In this document: piece by piece, positions 8,281 to 14,378 of the stretch | How positions within the stretch are numbered: the first letter of the stretch is position 1 | How the letters are laid out: each line of letters starts with the position of its first letter | Assembly: GCA_015067765.1 (NCBI GenBank) | Contig: SVLV01000014.1 | Span: 1-34,714, forward strand | Source of the DNA: Oscillospiraceae bacterium | GTDB lineage: Bacteria; Bacillota; Clostridia; Oscillospirales; Oscillospiraceae | DNA length: 34,714 nucleotides | Reading direction: 5' to 3' | Notes under the pieces: model-generated | The model's database searches: none | What the model was told of the DNA's origin: nothing | The model's input: the letters and a program-made list of their open reading frames with translations, nothing else | Made by a program: the position numbers and the translations under genes

Positions 8281-8318
8281 AAAAAACCGCCCTGCAGAGG
8301 AATTTCTGCAGGGCGGTT
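8281..8318 (-). terminator. Terminator of the HpcH/HpaI aldolase gene
   Basis: Near-perfect 14-bp stem (8285-8298 with 8305-8318), followed on the minus strand by six T. It separates the aldolase gene from spoIIID. Confidence 0.9.
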
Positions 8319-8374
8319 GGAAATGCTGTGGATTATACGGGCCGTGTCAGCAAACGGCTGCGGTGCAAACCGGC

Positions 8375-9163
8375 TTATGCCCGGAAGGCGGCGATGTCCG
8401 CCTTGGCGGCATTCATGAAAATGCAGGTATCGCAGGAGTAGCCGATAAATTTGATGCCCATGTCACGCCATTTGCGGGCCATCTGGGGATGGTCGGCAAA
8501 GCAACCCACCTTCACGCCGTAGGCGGCGGCCCGCTCCACCAGCTGGCGGATCAGCTTTTCCACCTCGGGATGCTCGATCTGACCGATAAGGCCCAGCGAG
8601 CTGGACAGATCATAGGGGCCGACAAATACGATGTCGATGCCGGGGACGGAGAGCATCTCATCCAGATTCTCCAAAAAGCGTTTGCCCTCGGCCTGAATGA
8701 TAACCATGGTATCCTGTGCCTGCTGGAAATACTCGCTGCCGGGCACTGCGCTGTAAGCGGCGGAGCGGACGAAACGGTTGGTGCCGCGGTTACCCAGGGG
8801 AGAGAACTTGGCGGCGGCAATGGCGGCCTTTACCTGCTCGGGGGTATCCACCTGCGGGATCATCACAGCGCCGGCGCCCACATCCAGGGCACGGTCGATC
8901 CAGATGTCGCTGCCGCGGGGGACGCGTACTACCGGCATAACGCCCGCCACATTGGCGGCGCGGATCAAATTCTGCAGCCCTTCGAAGGTGCCGGGGCCGT
9001 GCTCCATATCCAGCAGCACAAAATCAAAGCCGGCATATCCGGCGGACTCCACGAAAGCGGGATCACCGGTGATCATGAAGGGACCGAATGCGCCCTGAGG
9101 AGAGTCCAAAGCGGTCCGGAAGCGGGCGATGCTGTCCATTGTGGGCATAGACACCTTGTTCAT
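8375..9163 (-). CDS. HpcH/HpaI family class II (metal-dependent) aldolase
   Basis: A 262-aa TIM-barrel aldolase of the HpcH/HpaI/citrate lyase beta family. Members cleave 2-keto-3-deoxy sugar acids or 4-hydroxy-2-oxo acids to pyruvate plus an aldehyde, using a divalent metal. Seen motifs are FDFVLLDMEHGP with Glu54-His55 (near residues 47-57), PVVRVP, VMIPQVDTPEQV, and FVGPYDLSSSLG. In the usual MIPxVE segment an aspartate-containing variant is present. The start is the ATG at 9163, nine bases after AGGAG (9173-9177); an earlier ATG at 9170 is in another frame. It is monocistronic with its own promoter and terminator. No sugar-acid catabolic neighbours are present, so the substrate is unknown. 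Confidence 0.9.
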   Translation of the reverse strand: MNKVSMPTMDSIARFRTALDSPQGAFGPFMITGDPAFVESAGYAGFDFVLLDMEHGPGTFEGLQNLIRAANVAGVMPVVRVPRGSDIWIDRALDVGAGAVMIPQVDTPEQVKAAIAAAKFSPLGNRGTNRFVRSAAYSAVPGSEYFQQAQDTMVIIQAEGKRFLENLDEMLSVPGIDIVFVGPYDLSSSLGLIGQIEHPEVEKLIRQLVERAAAYGVKVGCFADHPQMARKWRDMGIKFIGYSCDTCIFMNAAKADIAAFRA

Positions 9164-9194
9164 AGCACATAACTCCTTTTGGTTCATTTTCCTC

Positions 9195-9223
9195 ATTATT
9201 GGAGAGAAATGGACGCTTGTCAA
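9195..9223 (-). promoter_or_regulatory. Promoter of the aldolase gene
   Basis: Minus strand TTGACA (9223-9218) and AATAAT (9200-9195), 17-base spacing, 32 bases before the start codon. Confidence 0.75.
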
Positions 9224-9343
9224 GAACACAAAAAGAAAATCGGCAAACTGCTGAAAAAATACAGGAAAATTTGGTGTGCCGTGCCAATAATTCCTGCCAT
9301 AGAGAAGGAGGATGCAGGACAAACTATGGCAGGAGGTGATAGA

Positions 9344-9568
9344 GTGCGCAAGAAAAGAGATCCGGGACTGCCGGACGACGCAACACCGGATGTCCACGCC
9401 TTCTCCGGACCTCCGGAGAATTGCTTTGATCTGATCAATCGGTACGGAACTTATAATGTGCAGGACACCTGTGACACGGAAAATCTGTTTCCGCTGATCG
9501 GGCATCGGCTGCCCAGACAGTGGGAGGGGATGGTCCTGGATAAGTACGATCTGGAGCAGGAACAGTAA
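9344..9568 (+). CDS. Small conserved protein of unknown function (74 aa)
   Basis: A 74-aa soluble acidic protein with a central segment FDLINRYGTYNVQDTCDTEN followed by LFPLIGHRLPRQW. The pattern YGTYxxQxTxDTxNxFPxIxxxLP recurs, from memory, in short Firmicutes proteins of unknown role. The start is taken as GTG at 9344 because a full AGGAGGTGAT ribosome site ends four bases before it; an ATG at 9326 (six residues longer) precedes that site and has AGGAGG farther upstream. A perfect 13-bp terminator starts at the stop codon. Function is unknown. Confidence 0.75.
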   Translation: MRKKRDPGLPDDATPDVHAFSGPPENCFDLINRYGTYNVQDTCDTENLFPLIGHRLPRQWEGMVLDKYDLEQEQ

Positions 9569-9616
9569 ACATTGCCCCCGACAGTCTCGCAGACCAATCG
9601 GGGGCAATGTTTCTTT
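9569..9616 (+). terminator. Terminator after the 74-aa gene
   Basis: Perfect 13-bp stem (9569-9581 with 9598-9610), followed by TTCTTTT. Confidence 0.9.
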
Positions 9617-9675
9617 TCACGATGTAAAAACAGGCGAAATTTTCGGTTAAATGGAAATATTTGGCGAAAAAATGC

Positions 9676-9704
9676 TTGACTTTGTGGTGGGGTCATGATA
9701 TAAA
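9676..9704 (+). promoter_or_regulatory. Strong promoter of the T-box RNA
   Basis: TTGACT (9676-9681) and TATAAA (9699-9704) are exactly 17 bases apart, predicting a transcript start near 9711, just ahead of the T-box stem I. Confidence 0.85.
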
Positions 9705-9710
9705 ACAAAT

Positions 9711-9980
9711 TAAAAAAACGCAAAGATGCAGAATAGTAAGCGGGAAGCCCCTCTCAGAGAAGTGCCGGTTGGTGCAAGGCACAGGGTGGGTGACCGGCCC
9801 AACTGGCTGTAGAGTGGCCGCGCTGAATCACAGTAGGTGCGGACGGGATGCTCCCGTTACAGGGCGTGGGAATGGGTGCATTTCCTTGAGAGATCTCCCG
9901 GGAGGGAGATAAGAAGAGTGGTACCGCGGGATTCTTTCCGTCTCTTCTGCCAACGGCAGAGGGGGCGGATTGTGCTTTTC
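9711..9980 (+). promoter_or_regulatory. T-box leader RNA without a same-strand target gene
   Basis: A tRNA-sensing T-box leader. Seen in order are: the specifier-loop 5' side AGTA (9735-9738); the AGAGA element and distal loop GGTTGGTGCAAGGC near 9756-9780; the specifier-loop 3' side GAA (9825-9827), flanked by pairing AGCG/CGCT; a CCCGTTAC segment near 9852-9859; and the T-box TGGTACCGCG (9919-9928). AAGAA/TTCTT and GAGA/TCTC can close the antiterminator. The specifier reads ATC (Ile, 9827-9829) or TCA (Ser, 9828-9830) depending on register. The TGGT bulge pairs with a discriminator A, which fits tRNA-Ile and not the G73 usual in tRNA-Ser. No same-strand gene follows until abrB at 11191; spmB lies on the opposite strand. 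Confidence 0.92.
9937..9979 (+). terminator. T-box leader terminator
   Basis: A 15-bp stem (9937-9951 with 9955-9969, several G-T pairs, AAC loop), then TTGTGCTTTT. Its 5' arm shares TCTC (9941-9944) with the base of the antiterminator, so the two structures exclude each other. It ends exactly at the spmB stop codon. Confidence 0.8.
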
Positions 9981-10503
9981 AGGCCCCAAAAAAGAGACGG
10001 ACCAGAAGGGATGCCGTGAAAAACGCGGTGAAATCCGCCGTCAGTGCGGCGGGGATCGTATAGCGGGTCCTGTGGATGCCGGCGGCTCCGAAGTAGACGG
10101 CGATGGTATAGAAGGTGGTTTCACTGGCCCCCAGCATGACAGCTGCGGTGCGGCCCAGGTAGGAATCCGGACCATACTGCTGCATCAGATCGCTGCCTGC
10201 CGCCAGAGCGCCGGAGCCGCTGAGGGGGCGGATCAGCAGCAGGGATACAGTCTCCGGTGGGATCCCCAACTGCAGCAGCAGCGGGCGGAGCAGGTCGGTC
10301 AGGGCATCCATTGCCCCGGAGGCACGAAACATATAGATGGCGGAGAGCAGGGCCACCAAAGCGGGAAAGATCCGCAGAAGGATGGTAAGCCCCTCTCCGG
10401 CGCCGGCGGTCAGGGCGCTGTAGACATCTACCTTCCGGCTCAGTGCGTAGAAGGCCACTGCGGCCAGCAGCAGAGGGACGATGACGTCCGTAAGATGGCT
10501 CAT
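9979..10503 (-). CDS. spmB: Spore maturation protein B
   Basis: A 174-aa membrane protein of the SpmB type (nucleoside-recognition/Gate domain). With SpmA it is needed for normal spore core dehydration and heat resistance in Bacillus and Clostridium; the molecular mechanism is unresolved. Hydrophobic segments alternate with loops: VIVPLLLAAVAFYAL, ILLRIFPALVALLSAIYMF, TVSLLLIRPLSGSGALAAG, MLGASETTFYTIAVYFGA, and a last helix near ALTADFTAFFTASLLVRLFF. RPLSGSGA and GASETTFY are conserved in the family. Its ATG overlaps the spmA stop by four bases (ATGA), so the two are translationally coupled. The stop adjoins the oppositely transcribed T-box terminator. Confidence 0.93.
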   Translation of the reverse strand: MSHLTDVIVPLLLAAVAFYALSRKVDVYSALTAGAGEGLTILLRIFPALVALLSAIYMFRASGAMDALTDLLRPLLLQLGIPPETVSLLLIRPLSGSGALAAGSDLMQQYGPDSYLGRTAAVMLGASETTFYTIAVYFGAAGIHRTRYTIPAALTADFTAFFTASLLVRLFFGA

Positions 10504-11084
10504 GCGCGATCCCTCCCGATCAGACTCAATAATTTAGCCATGGTCAGCCCTGCCGTAACCGACAGCAGGGAGGAGAGCCATACGGCAGGAAGAATATCAA
10601 AGGGTGCAGAGGCACCCAGTGCGCTGCGCAGCCCCGCCACGGTCGTGGGCAGCAGCTGGATGGAGGCGGTGTTGAGCACCACCAGCCGGCACAGTTCGTC
10701 TGTGGCGACACCCTCCGCTCCGCGGGCCATGCGCCGTGCGGCACGGATGCCCAACGGTGTGGCCGCGTTGCCCAGTCCCAGCAGATTGGCGCTGACATTG
10801 GCGGAAAGTGCGCTCAGGGTCTCCGGATCCCGGCAGGCCCGGGGAAAGATGCGCCGCAGCAGTGGATGAAACAGGCGGGCAAGTCTGTCTGCCAGTCCGC
10901 AGCGGGTCATGACCTCCATGACCCCGCTCCAAAGACACAGGAGCCCGGCCATGGACAGGCATAGCTCCACTGCCGCTGCAGCACCTTCGATCGCTGCCGT
11001 GCCCACCGCATCCATAGAGCCGGTGGTCAGGCCAAACACACAGGACAGGACGACCATTCCTGTCCAGACCCAAGCCATTGCCAT
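10500..11084 (-). CDS. spmA: Spore maturation protein A
   Basis: A 194-aa integral membrane protein of the SpmA family, partner of SpmB in spore maturation. Features are the N-terminal hydrophobic segment WVWTGMVVLSCVFGL, a second in AAAAVELCLSMAGLLCLWSG, the conserved LSANVSANLLGLGNAATPLG stretch (Gate domain), and FDILPAVWLSSLLSVTAGL at the C-terminus. The ATG at 11084 follows GAGGTGATC. It is the first gene of the spmA-spmB operon and faces away from abrB, whose start is about 100 bases to the right. Sporulation-specific transcription is expected from the family, but I did not identify a convincing sporulation sigma-factor promoter. Confidence 0.93.
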   Translation of the reverse strand: MAMAWVWTGMVVLSCVFGLTTGSMDAVGTAAIEGAAAAVELCLSMAGLLCLWSGVMEVMTRCGLADRLARLFHPLLRRIFPRACRDPETLSALSANVSANLLGLGNAATPLGIRAARRMARGAEGVATDELCRLVVLNTASIQLLPTTVAGLRSALGASAPFDILPAVWLSSLLSVTAGLTMAKLLSLIGRDRA

Positions 11085-11190
11085 ACGATCACCTCAACCA
11101 TATATATGCAGGGGTATACGTGGGTTATCCCCTTGGATAGAGGCTGTTTCTACAGAGATGGCCACCGGACAATGAAGAGGAGAAAGAAAG

Positions 11191-11436
11191 ATGAAAGCAA
11201 TCGGTATTGTACGAAAGATGGATGAGTTGGGCCGCATTGTGCTCCCGGTGGAGCTGCGCCGCACTCTGGATATCGCCGAGCGCGATACGCTGGAGATCTA
11301 TGTGGAGGGGTCCGCTATCGTCTTGAAGAAGTATCGGCCCACCTGCATTTTCTGCAATGGGAACAAGGACATTCAGGAGTTCCGGGGCAAGAATGTCTGC
11401 GGCAAGTGCCGGAAGGAACTGGCTGCGGATGAGTGA
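11191..11436 (+). CDS. abrB: AbrB-family transition-state regulator with C-terminal zinc-ribbon-like motif
   Basis: An 81-aa regulator. The N-terminal half, GIVRKMDELGRIVLPVELRR (residues 5-24), is the swapped-hairpin AbrB DNA-binding domain, which represses stationary-phase and sporulation genes in Firmicutes. The C-terminal half has two Cys-X2-Cys pairs (Cys52/Cys55 in CIFC and Cys70/Cys73 in CGKC), a zinc-ribbon-like module common in clostridial AbrB proteins and different from the B. subtilis C-terminus. The ATG at 11191 follows GAGGAGAAAG. It is monocistronic, ended by a 17-bp terminator. Its position next to spmAB fits a role in the sporulation decision, but that link is inferred. Confidence 0.9.
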   Translation: MKAIGIVRKMDELGRIVLPVELRRTLDIAERDTLEIYVEGSAIVLKKYRPTCIFCNGNKDIQEFRGKNVCGKCRKELAADE

Positions 11437-11454
11437 GCAGCCTCATGCTTGCAT

Positions 11455-11505
11455 GACAAAACAGAAGCCTGTGCCGCTTGTGCGGCACAGGCTTCTGTGC
11501 GTTGT
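11455..11505. terminator. Shared terminator of abrB and rsmI
   Basis: Perfect 17-bp stem (11461-11477 with 11482-11498), TTGT loop. On the minus strand the right arm runs into TTTTG, making it a good terminator for rsmI; on the plus strand the T-tract is weak. Confidence 0.85.
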
Positions 11506-11512
11506 GAGAGTA

Positions 11513-12346
11513 TTATTCCTGTGCCTGCAGCACAGCGTCATACAGGTCATTTTTGTTAAGGCCGGTGTCAGCGGCCACCTGCCGTACGGCATCCTTCATC
11601 CGCTGGCCCTGTTCCCGCAGGCGGAGCACCCGCGCAACGCCCTCCTCCATGGTCAGGCCGGCCTCCTCGCAGGGCTGGGCACCCGCCACCACCAGCACAT
11701 ATTCTCCCCGGGGGTCGTGGCTCTGATAGTGCTCCACCGCATCCTGCAGAGTGGTTCGCTGGGTGTCCTCATGGAGTTTGGTCAGCTCACGGCACAGGGC
11801 GATGGGACGGTCACCAAAAATCTCCAGCATATCTGCCAGTGTGGCCCGCAGCTTGTGGGGTGCCTCATGGAACACCATGGTGCGTTCCTCTGCGCACAGG
11901 CGCTGCAGCTGGCTGCGGCGCTCCTTCTTCTGAGCGGAGAGGAATCCTTCGAAAGTGAAGCGGCCGGTGGGAAGCCCGGATACCGCCAGAGCGGTGATGG
12001 CTGCGCAGCAGCCGGGAATGGACTGCACCGTCACATCCTGTTGGGCACACAGGCGCACCAGATCCTCACCGGGATCACTGATAGCGGGAGTGCCGGCATC
12101 CGTCACCAGAGCACAGGTCTCGCCGCTGAGCAGGCGATCCAGGATCATCTGTCCGGCGGAGGCGCGGTTGTGCTCATGGTAACTGACCAGAGGCTTGTGG
12201 ATGTCAAAATGGTTCAGCAGCTTCAGGGATACACGGGTATCCTCGGCGGCGATGAAATCCGCCTCCTGCAGGGTGCGGACGGCGCGAGGGGAGAAGTCCC
12301 CCAGATTGCCGATGGGGGTGGCTACCAAATATAAGATGCCGGCCAT
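11513..12346 (-). CDS. rsmI: 16S rRNA (cytidine1402-2'-O)-methyltransferase
   Basis: A 277-aa SAM-dependent methyltransferase that adds the 2'-O-methyl group at C1402 of 16S rRNA, helping decoding fidelity. The N-terminal LYLVATPIGNLGD, the AAEDTRVSLKLLNHF segment, SYHEHN, ALVTDAGTPAISDPG and FEGFLSAQKKER are all RsmI signatures of the tetrapyrrole-methylase-like fold. The usual IPGPSA loop reads IPGCCA here. The ATG at 12346 lies six bases from the end of trmN6, and its AAGGAGT ribosome site is within the last codons of that gene, so the two form an operon. Length is as usual for the family. Confidence 0.96.
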   Translation of the reverse strand: MAGILYLVATPIGNLGDFSPRAVRTLQEADFIAAEDTRVSLKLLNHFDIHKPLVSYHEHNRASAGQMILDRLLSGETCALVTDAGTPAISDPGEDLVRLCAQQDVTVQSIPGCCAAITALAVSGLPTGRFTFEGFLSAQKKERRSQLQRLCAEERTMVFHEAPHKLRATLADMLEIFGDRPIALCRELTKLHEDTQRTTLQDAVEHYQSHDPRGEYVLVVAGAQPCEEAGLTMEEGVARVLRLREQGQRMKDAVRQVAADTGLNKNDLYDAVLQAQE

Positions 12347-12351
12347 GATAC

Positions 12352-13077
12352 TTACTCCTTGTTTCGAAAATAGATGGCATTGTATTCCTCAGAGGGCGTC
12401 CCCTCCGGGTCCTGCAAAAGCAGCGGAGCCTCCACCGTCAAACCGGGATGGCCGCCCTTTCGGGCTTCCAGCAGCAGAAGGGAAGGGGCGGCGTGGGCCG
12501 TGTGCTGCACAAAGCGGAGACGCTTGGGCTCCAGCCGGTACTGGCGCAGGGTTTCCAAAAGCTCTGCCAGCCGTTCGGTGCGGAACACCAGCGCAAACCG
12601 ACCTCCATAGGTGAGAAGACGGGCAGCGGCGGCGCACAGTTCCTGCAGCGTGCAGGTCGCCTCGCTGCGGGCGGCAGCCCGCGCCGGGTGAGGGGAGCTG
12701 ACACCGGTTCCCTGCTCGAAATAGGGGGGATTGGAGATCACCAGATCAAAACTGCCGGCCTGGGGCAGCTGTGCGCTGTCCCGCAGATCCGCCTGCAGGC
12801 AGGTGACGGAGAGTTCATTCAACTGGGCATTACGGCGGGCCAATTCCACCGCAGCAGACTGCAACTCTACATTGGTGACCAGCAGGGAGGGCTCTCTTGC
12901 CAGCAGCAAGAGCCCCAACAGCCCCGTGCCCGCCCCCAGGTCGCAGACCCGCAGACGGGGCTTGAGACGGGGGAAGGCCCCCAAAAGGAAGGAGTCAGTG
13001 CCCGGCTGAAAGAGGGTATCATCAAAGAAAAACCGATAGCCGCCCGGCCACAGCTGATCCATCTTTTCCACAGGCAC
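12352..13077 (-). CDS. trmN6: tRNA1(Val) A37 N6-methyltransferase family protein
   Basis: A 241-aa class I SAM-dependent methyltransferase of the TrmN6/YfiC family, which methylates N6 of A37 in tRNA-Val in E. coli. The N-terminal segment FFFDDTLFQPGTDSFLLGAF is typical. CDLGAGTGLLGL (near residues 45-56) is the SAM-binding loop, and the catalytic N6-adenine motif NPPYFE follows near residues 116-121. The start is set at GTG 13077, nine bases after GAGG (13087-13090). GTG 13071 and ATG 13062 are alternatives. It is the upstream gene of the trmN6-rsmI pair, which is commonly conserved in Firmicutes. The precise tRNA target in this organism is inferred. Confidence 0.9.
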   Translation of the reverse strand: MPVEKMDQLWPGGYRFFFDDTLFQPGTDSFLLGAFPRLKPRLRVCDLGAGTGLLGLLLLAREPSLLVTNVELQSAAVELARRNAQLNELSVTCLQADLRDSAQLPQAGSFDLVISNPPYFEQGTGVSSPHPARAAARSEATCTLQELCAAAARLLTYGGRFALVFRTERLAELLETLRQYRLEPKRLRFVQHTAHAAPSLLLLEARKGGHPGLTVEAPLLLQDPEGTPSEEYNAIYFRNKE

Positions 13078-13133
13078 ACCCCCTTTCCTCTGTTGAAAAC
13101 TATTCTACCGAAAAAACGCAGCAGTGGCAAGAC

Positions 13134-13168
13134 AAAAAAGCACCGAGGCACAGGCCTCGGTGCTTTTA
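13134..13168. terminator. Terminator of the ferredoxin gene
   Basis: Perfect 10-bp stem GCACCGAGGC/GCCTCGGTGC (13140-13163), with six A on the left (TTTTTT for the minus-strand ferredoxin transcript) and TTTT on the right. Confidence 0.9.
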
Positions 13169-13182
13169 TGCTCACTATGTAA

Positions 13183-13356
13183 TTAGTCAGCGGGGTTGAT
13201 AGCGCCATTGGGGCAGGTATCTGCGCAAGAACCGCAGTCCAGGCAAGCACCGGCATCGATGACATACTGGCTGTCACCCATGGAAATAGCACCAACGGGG
13301 CAAGCATCTGCGCAAGCGCCGCAGCTAACGCAAGCGGAACTGATCTGATAAGCCAT
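13183..13356 (-). CDS. 2[4Fe-4S] ferredoxin
   Basis: A 57-aa clostridial-type ferredoxin, a low-potential electron carrier for pyruvate:ferredoxin oxidoreductase, hydrogenase and similar anaerobic enzymes. Two complete C-X2-C-X2-C-X3-CP motifs are seen: CVSCGACADACPVG and CLDCGSCADTCPNG, each binding one [4Fe-4S] cluster, related by the usual internal duplication. The ATG at 13356 is six bases after GGAGGT. It has its own promoter and terminator. Full length for the family; an abundant housekeeping protein in anaerobes. Confidence 0.97.
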   Translation of the reverse strand: MAYQISSACVSCGACADACPVGAISMGDSQYVIDAGACLDCGSCADTCPNGAINPAD

Positions 13357-13387
13357 AAGAGCACCTCCATTTAGATTTGGTATGCCT

Positions 13388-13415
13388 ATTGTAACATGAA
13401 ATCCGAAAAATGCAA
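13388..13415 (-). promoter_or_regulatory. Ferredoxin promoter
   Basis: Minus strand TTGCAT (13415-13410) and TACAAT (13393-13388), 16-base spacing. Confidence 0.75.
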
Positions 13416-13460
13416 GACCTTGCCGTGCGAAAAATGTTGGAAAGAGGATTTTGTTGAGTA

Positions 13461-13484
13461 TCCTCGCTGGATGGATGGCGAGGA
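13461..13484. repeat. Inverted repeat upstream of the nucleoside-salvage operon
   Basis: TCCTCGC (13461-13467) and GCGAGGA (13478-13484) form a 7-bp inverted repeat just upstream of the operon -35. It could be an operator; it is not a convincing terminator for any neighbouring gene. Confidence 0.4.
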
Positions 13485-13490
13485 AAAAAG

Positions 13491-13519
13491 ATGACAGAGG
13501 GAGAAAAGAAGTATATAAT
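13491..13519 (+). promoter_or_regulatory. Promoter of the PNP-isomerase-aldolase operon
   Basis: ATGACA (13491-13496) and consensus TATAAT (13514-13519), 17-base spacing; the -10 is part of an AT-only palindrome (TAATATATATTA). Confidence 0.75.
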
Positions 13520-13554
13520 ATATATTATCTCAAGAGGAAAAGGAGAACCTGCTC

Positions 13555-14376
13555 ATGGAATATACCTACGATTTTTTTAAGACCAGCGCAGACTATGTGC
13601 GGGAAAAGATCGGTTTCGAGCCGGAGATCGGCATCATTCTGGGCTCCTCTCTGGGCCCCTTGGCCGATGAGGTGGAGGATCCGGTGGTGATCCCCTATGA
13701 GGAGATCCCCAATTTCCTGCGCTCCACCGTGTCCACCCATGCCGGCAAGCTGATCTGCGGTAAGCTGGCAGGCCGCAAGGTGGTTTGCATGTCCGGCCGC
13801 TTCCATTACTATGAGGGATATGAATTTGAACAGCTGACGGCCCCGGTGCGGCTGTTTCATCTGCTGGGCTGCCGCGCCTGCATTCTCACCAATGCTGCCG
13901 GCGGAGTCAATCTGGACTACAAGCCCGGCGATATTATGCTGATCCGGGATCAGATCGTACTCAACGGCGCCTCTCCGCTGCGGGGAAAGAACCTGCCGGA
14001 GTTCGGCCCCCGGTTCTTCGATGTGCAGAAGATGTATACCCCCAGCCTGCGCCAACTGGCGCTGGAGTGCGGTGAGGGCAGCGGACTGACCTTCCATGAG
14101 GGCACCTATTTCTATATGACCGGCCCCCACTTTGAGACGCCGGCCGAGATCCGCGCCATCCGCATTCTGGGCGGCGATGCGGTGGGCATGTCCACCGTCA
14201 CCGAGGCGCTGACGGCGGCTCACTGCGGTATGCCCTGCCTGGCCTTCTCCGTTATCACCAACATGGCGGCCGGCGTACTGGATCAGGCCCTGACGGACGA
14301 GGAGGTCAACGAGACCGGTAAGACCGTGTCGGAGCGCCTGTGCCGCTACTTGAAAAAGGTTTTGGAGAGGATGTAA
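13555..14376 (+). CDS. punA: Purine nucleoside phosphorylase (trimeric PNP family)
   Basis: A 273-aa PNP that cleaves purine nucleosides with phosphate to the base and (deoxy)ribose 1-phosphate. Seen are the phosphate loop LGSSLGPLAD (near 30-39), SGRFHYYEGY (near 80-89), LTNAAGGVN, and the purine-site residues Glu194 (HFETPAE) and Asn236 (ITNMAAG), equivalent to Glu201/Asn243 of the human enzyme. It is PNP-type rather than MTA-phosphorylase-type by its HYYEGY motif. It is the first gene of a three-gene operon with a sugar-1-phosphate isomerase and a class II aldolase, so the released pentose 1-phosphate is probably processed by those partners. The next start codon is three bases past its stop. 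Confidence 0.93.
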   Translation: MEYTYDFFKTSADYVREKIGFEPEIGIILGSSLGPLADEVEDPVVIPYEEIPNFLRSTVSTHAGKLICGKLAGRKVVCMSGRFHYYEGYEFEQLTAPVRLFHLLGCRACILTNAAGGVNLDYKPGDIMLIRDQIVLNGASPLRGKNLPEFGPRFFDVQKMYTPSLRQLALECGEGSGLTFHEGTYFYMTGPHFETPAEIRAIRILGGDAVGMSTVTEALTAAHCGMPCLAFSVITNMAAGVLDQALTDEEVNETGKTVSERLCRYLKKVLERM

Positions 14377-14378
14377 TC

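Noticed and set aside
8233-8284. Sigma-E-type promoter for spoIIID (CATATATAT on the minus strand)
   Set aside because: The match to the -10 is imperfect and no convincing -35 is found at the right distance; AT-rich sequence alone explains it.
9970-10869. A plus-strand protein gene (299 codons) that the T-box could control
   Set aside because: It is antisense to spmB and spmA, whose membrane-protein families are certain; it lacks a ribosome site and has the low-complexity composition of a shadow frame.
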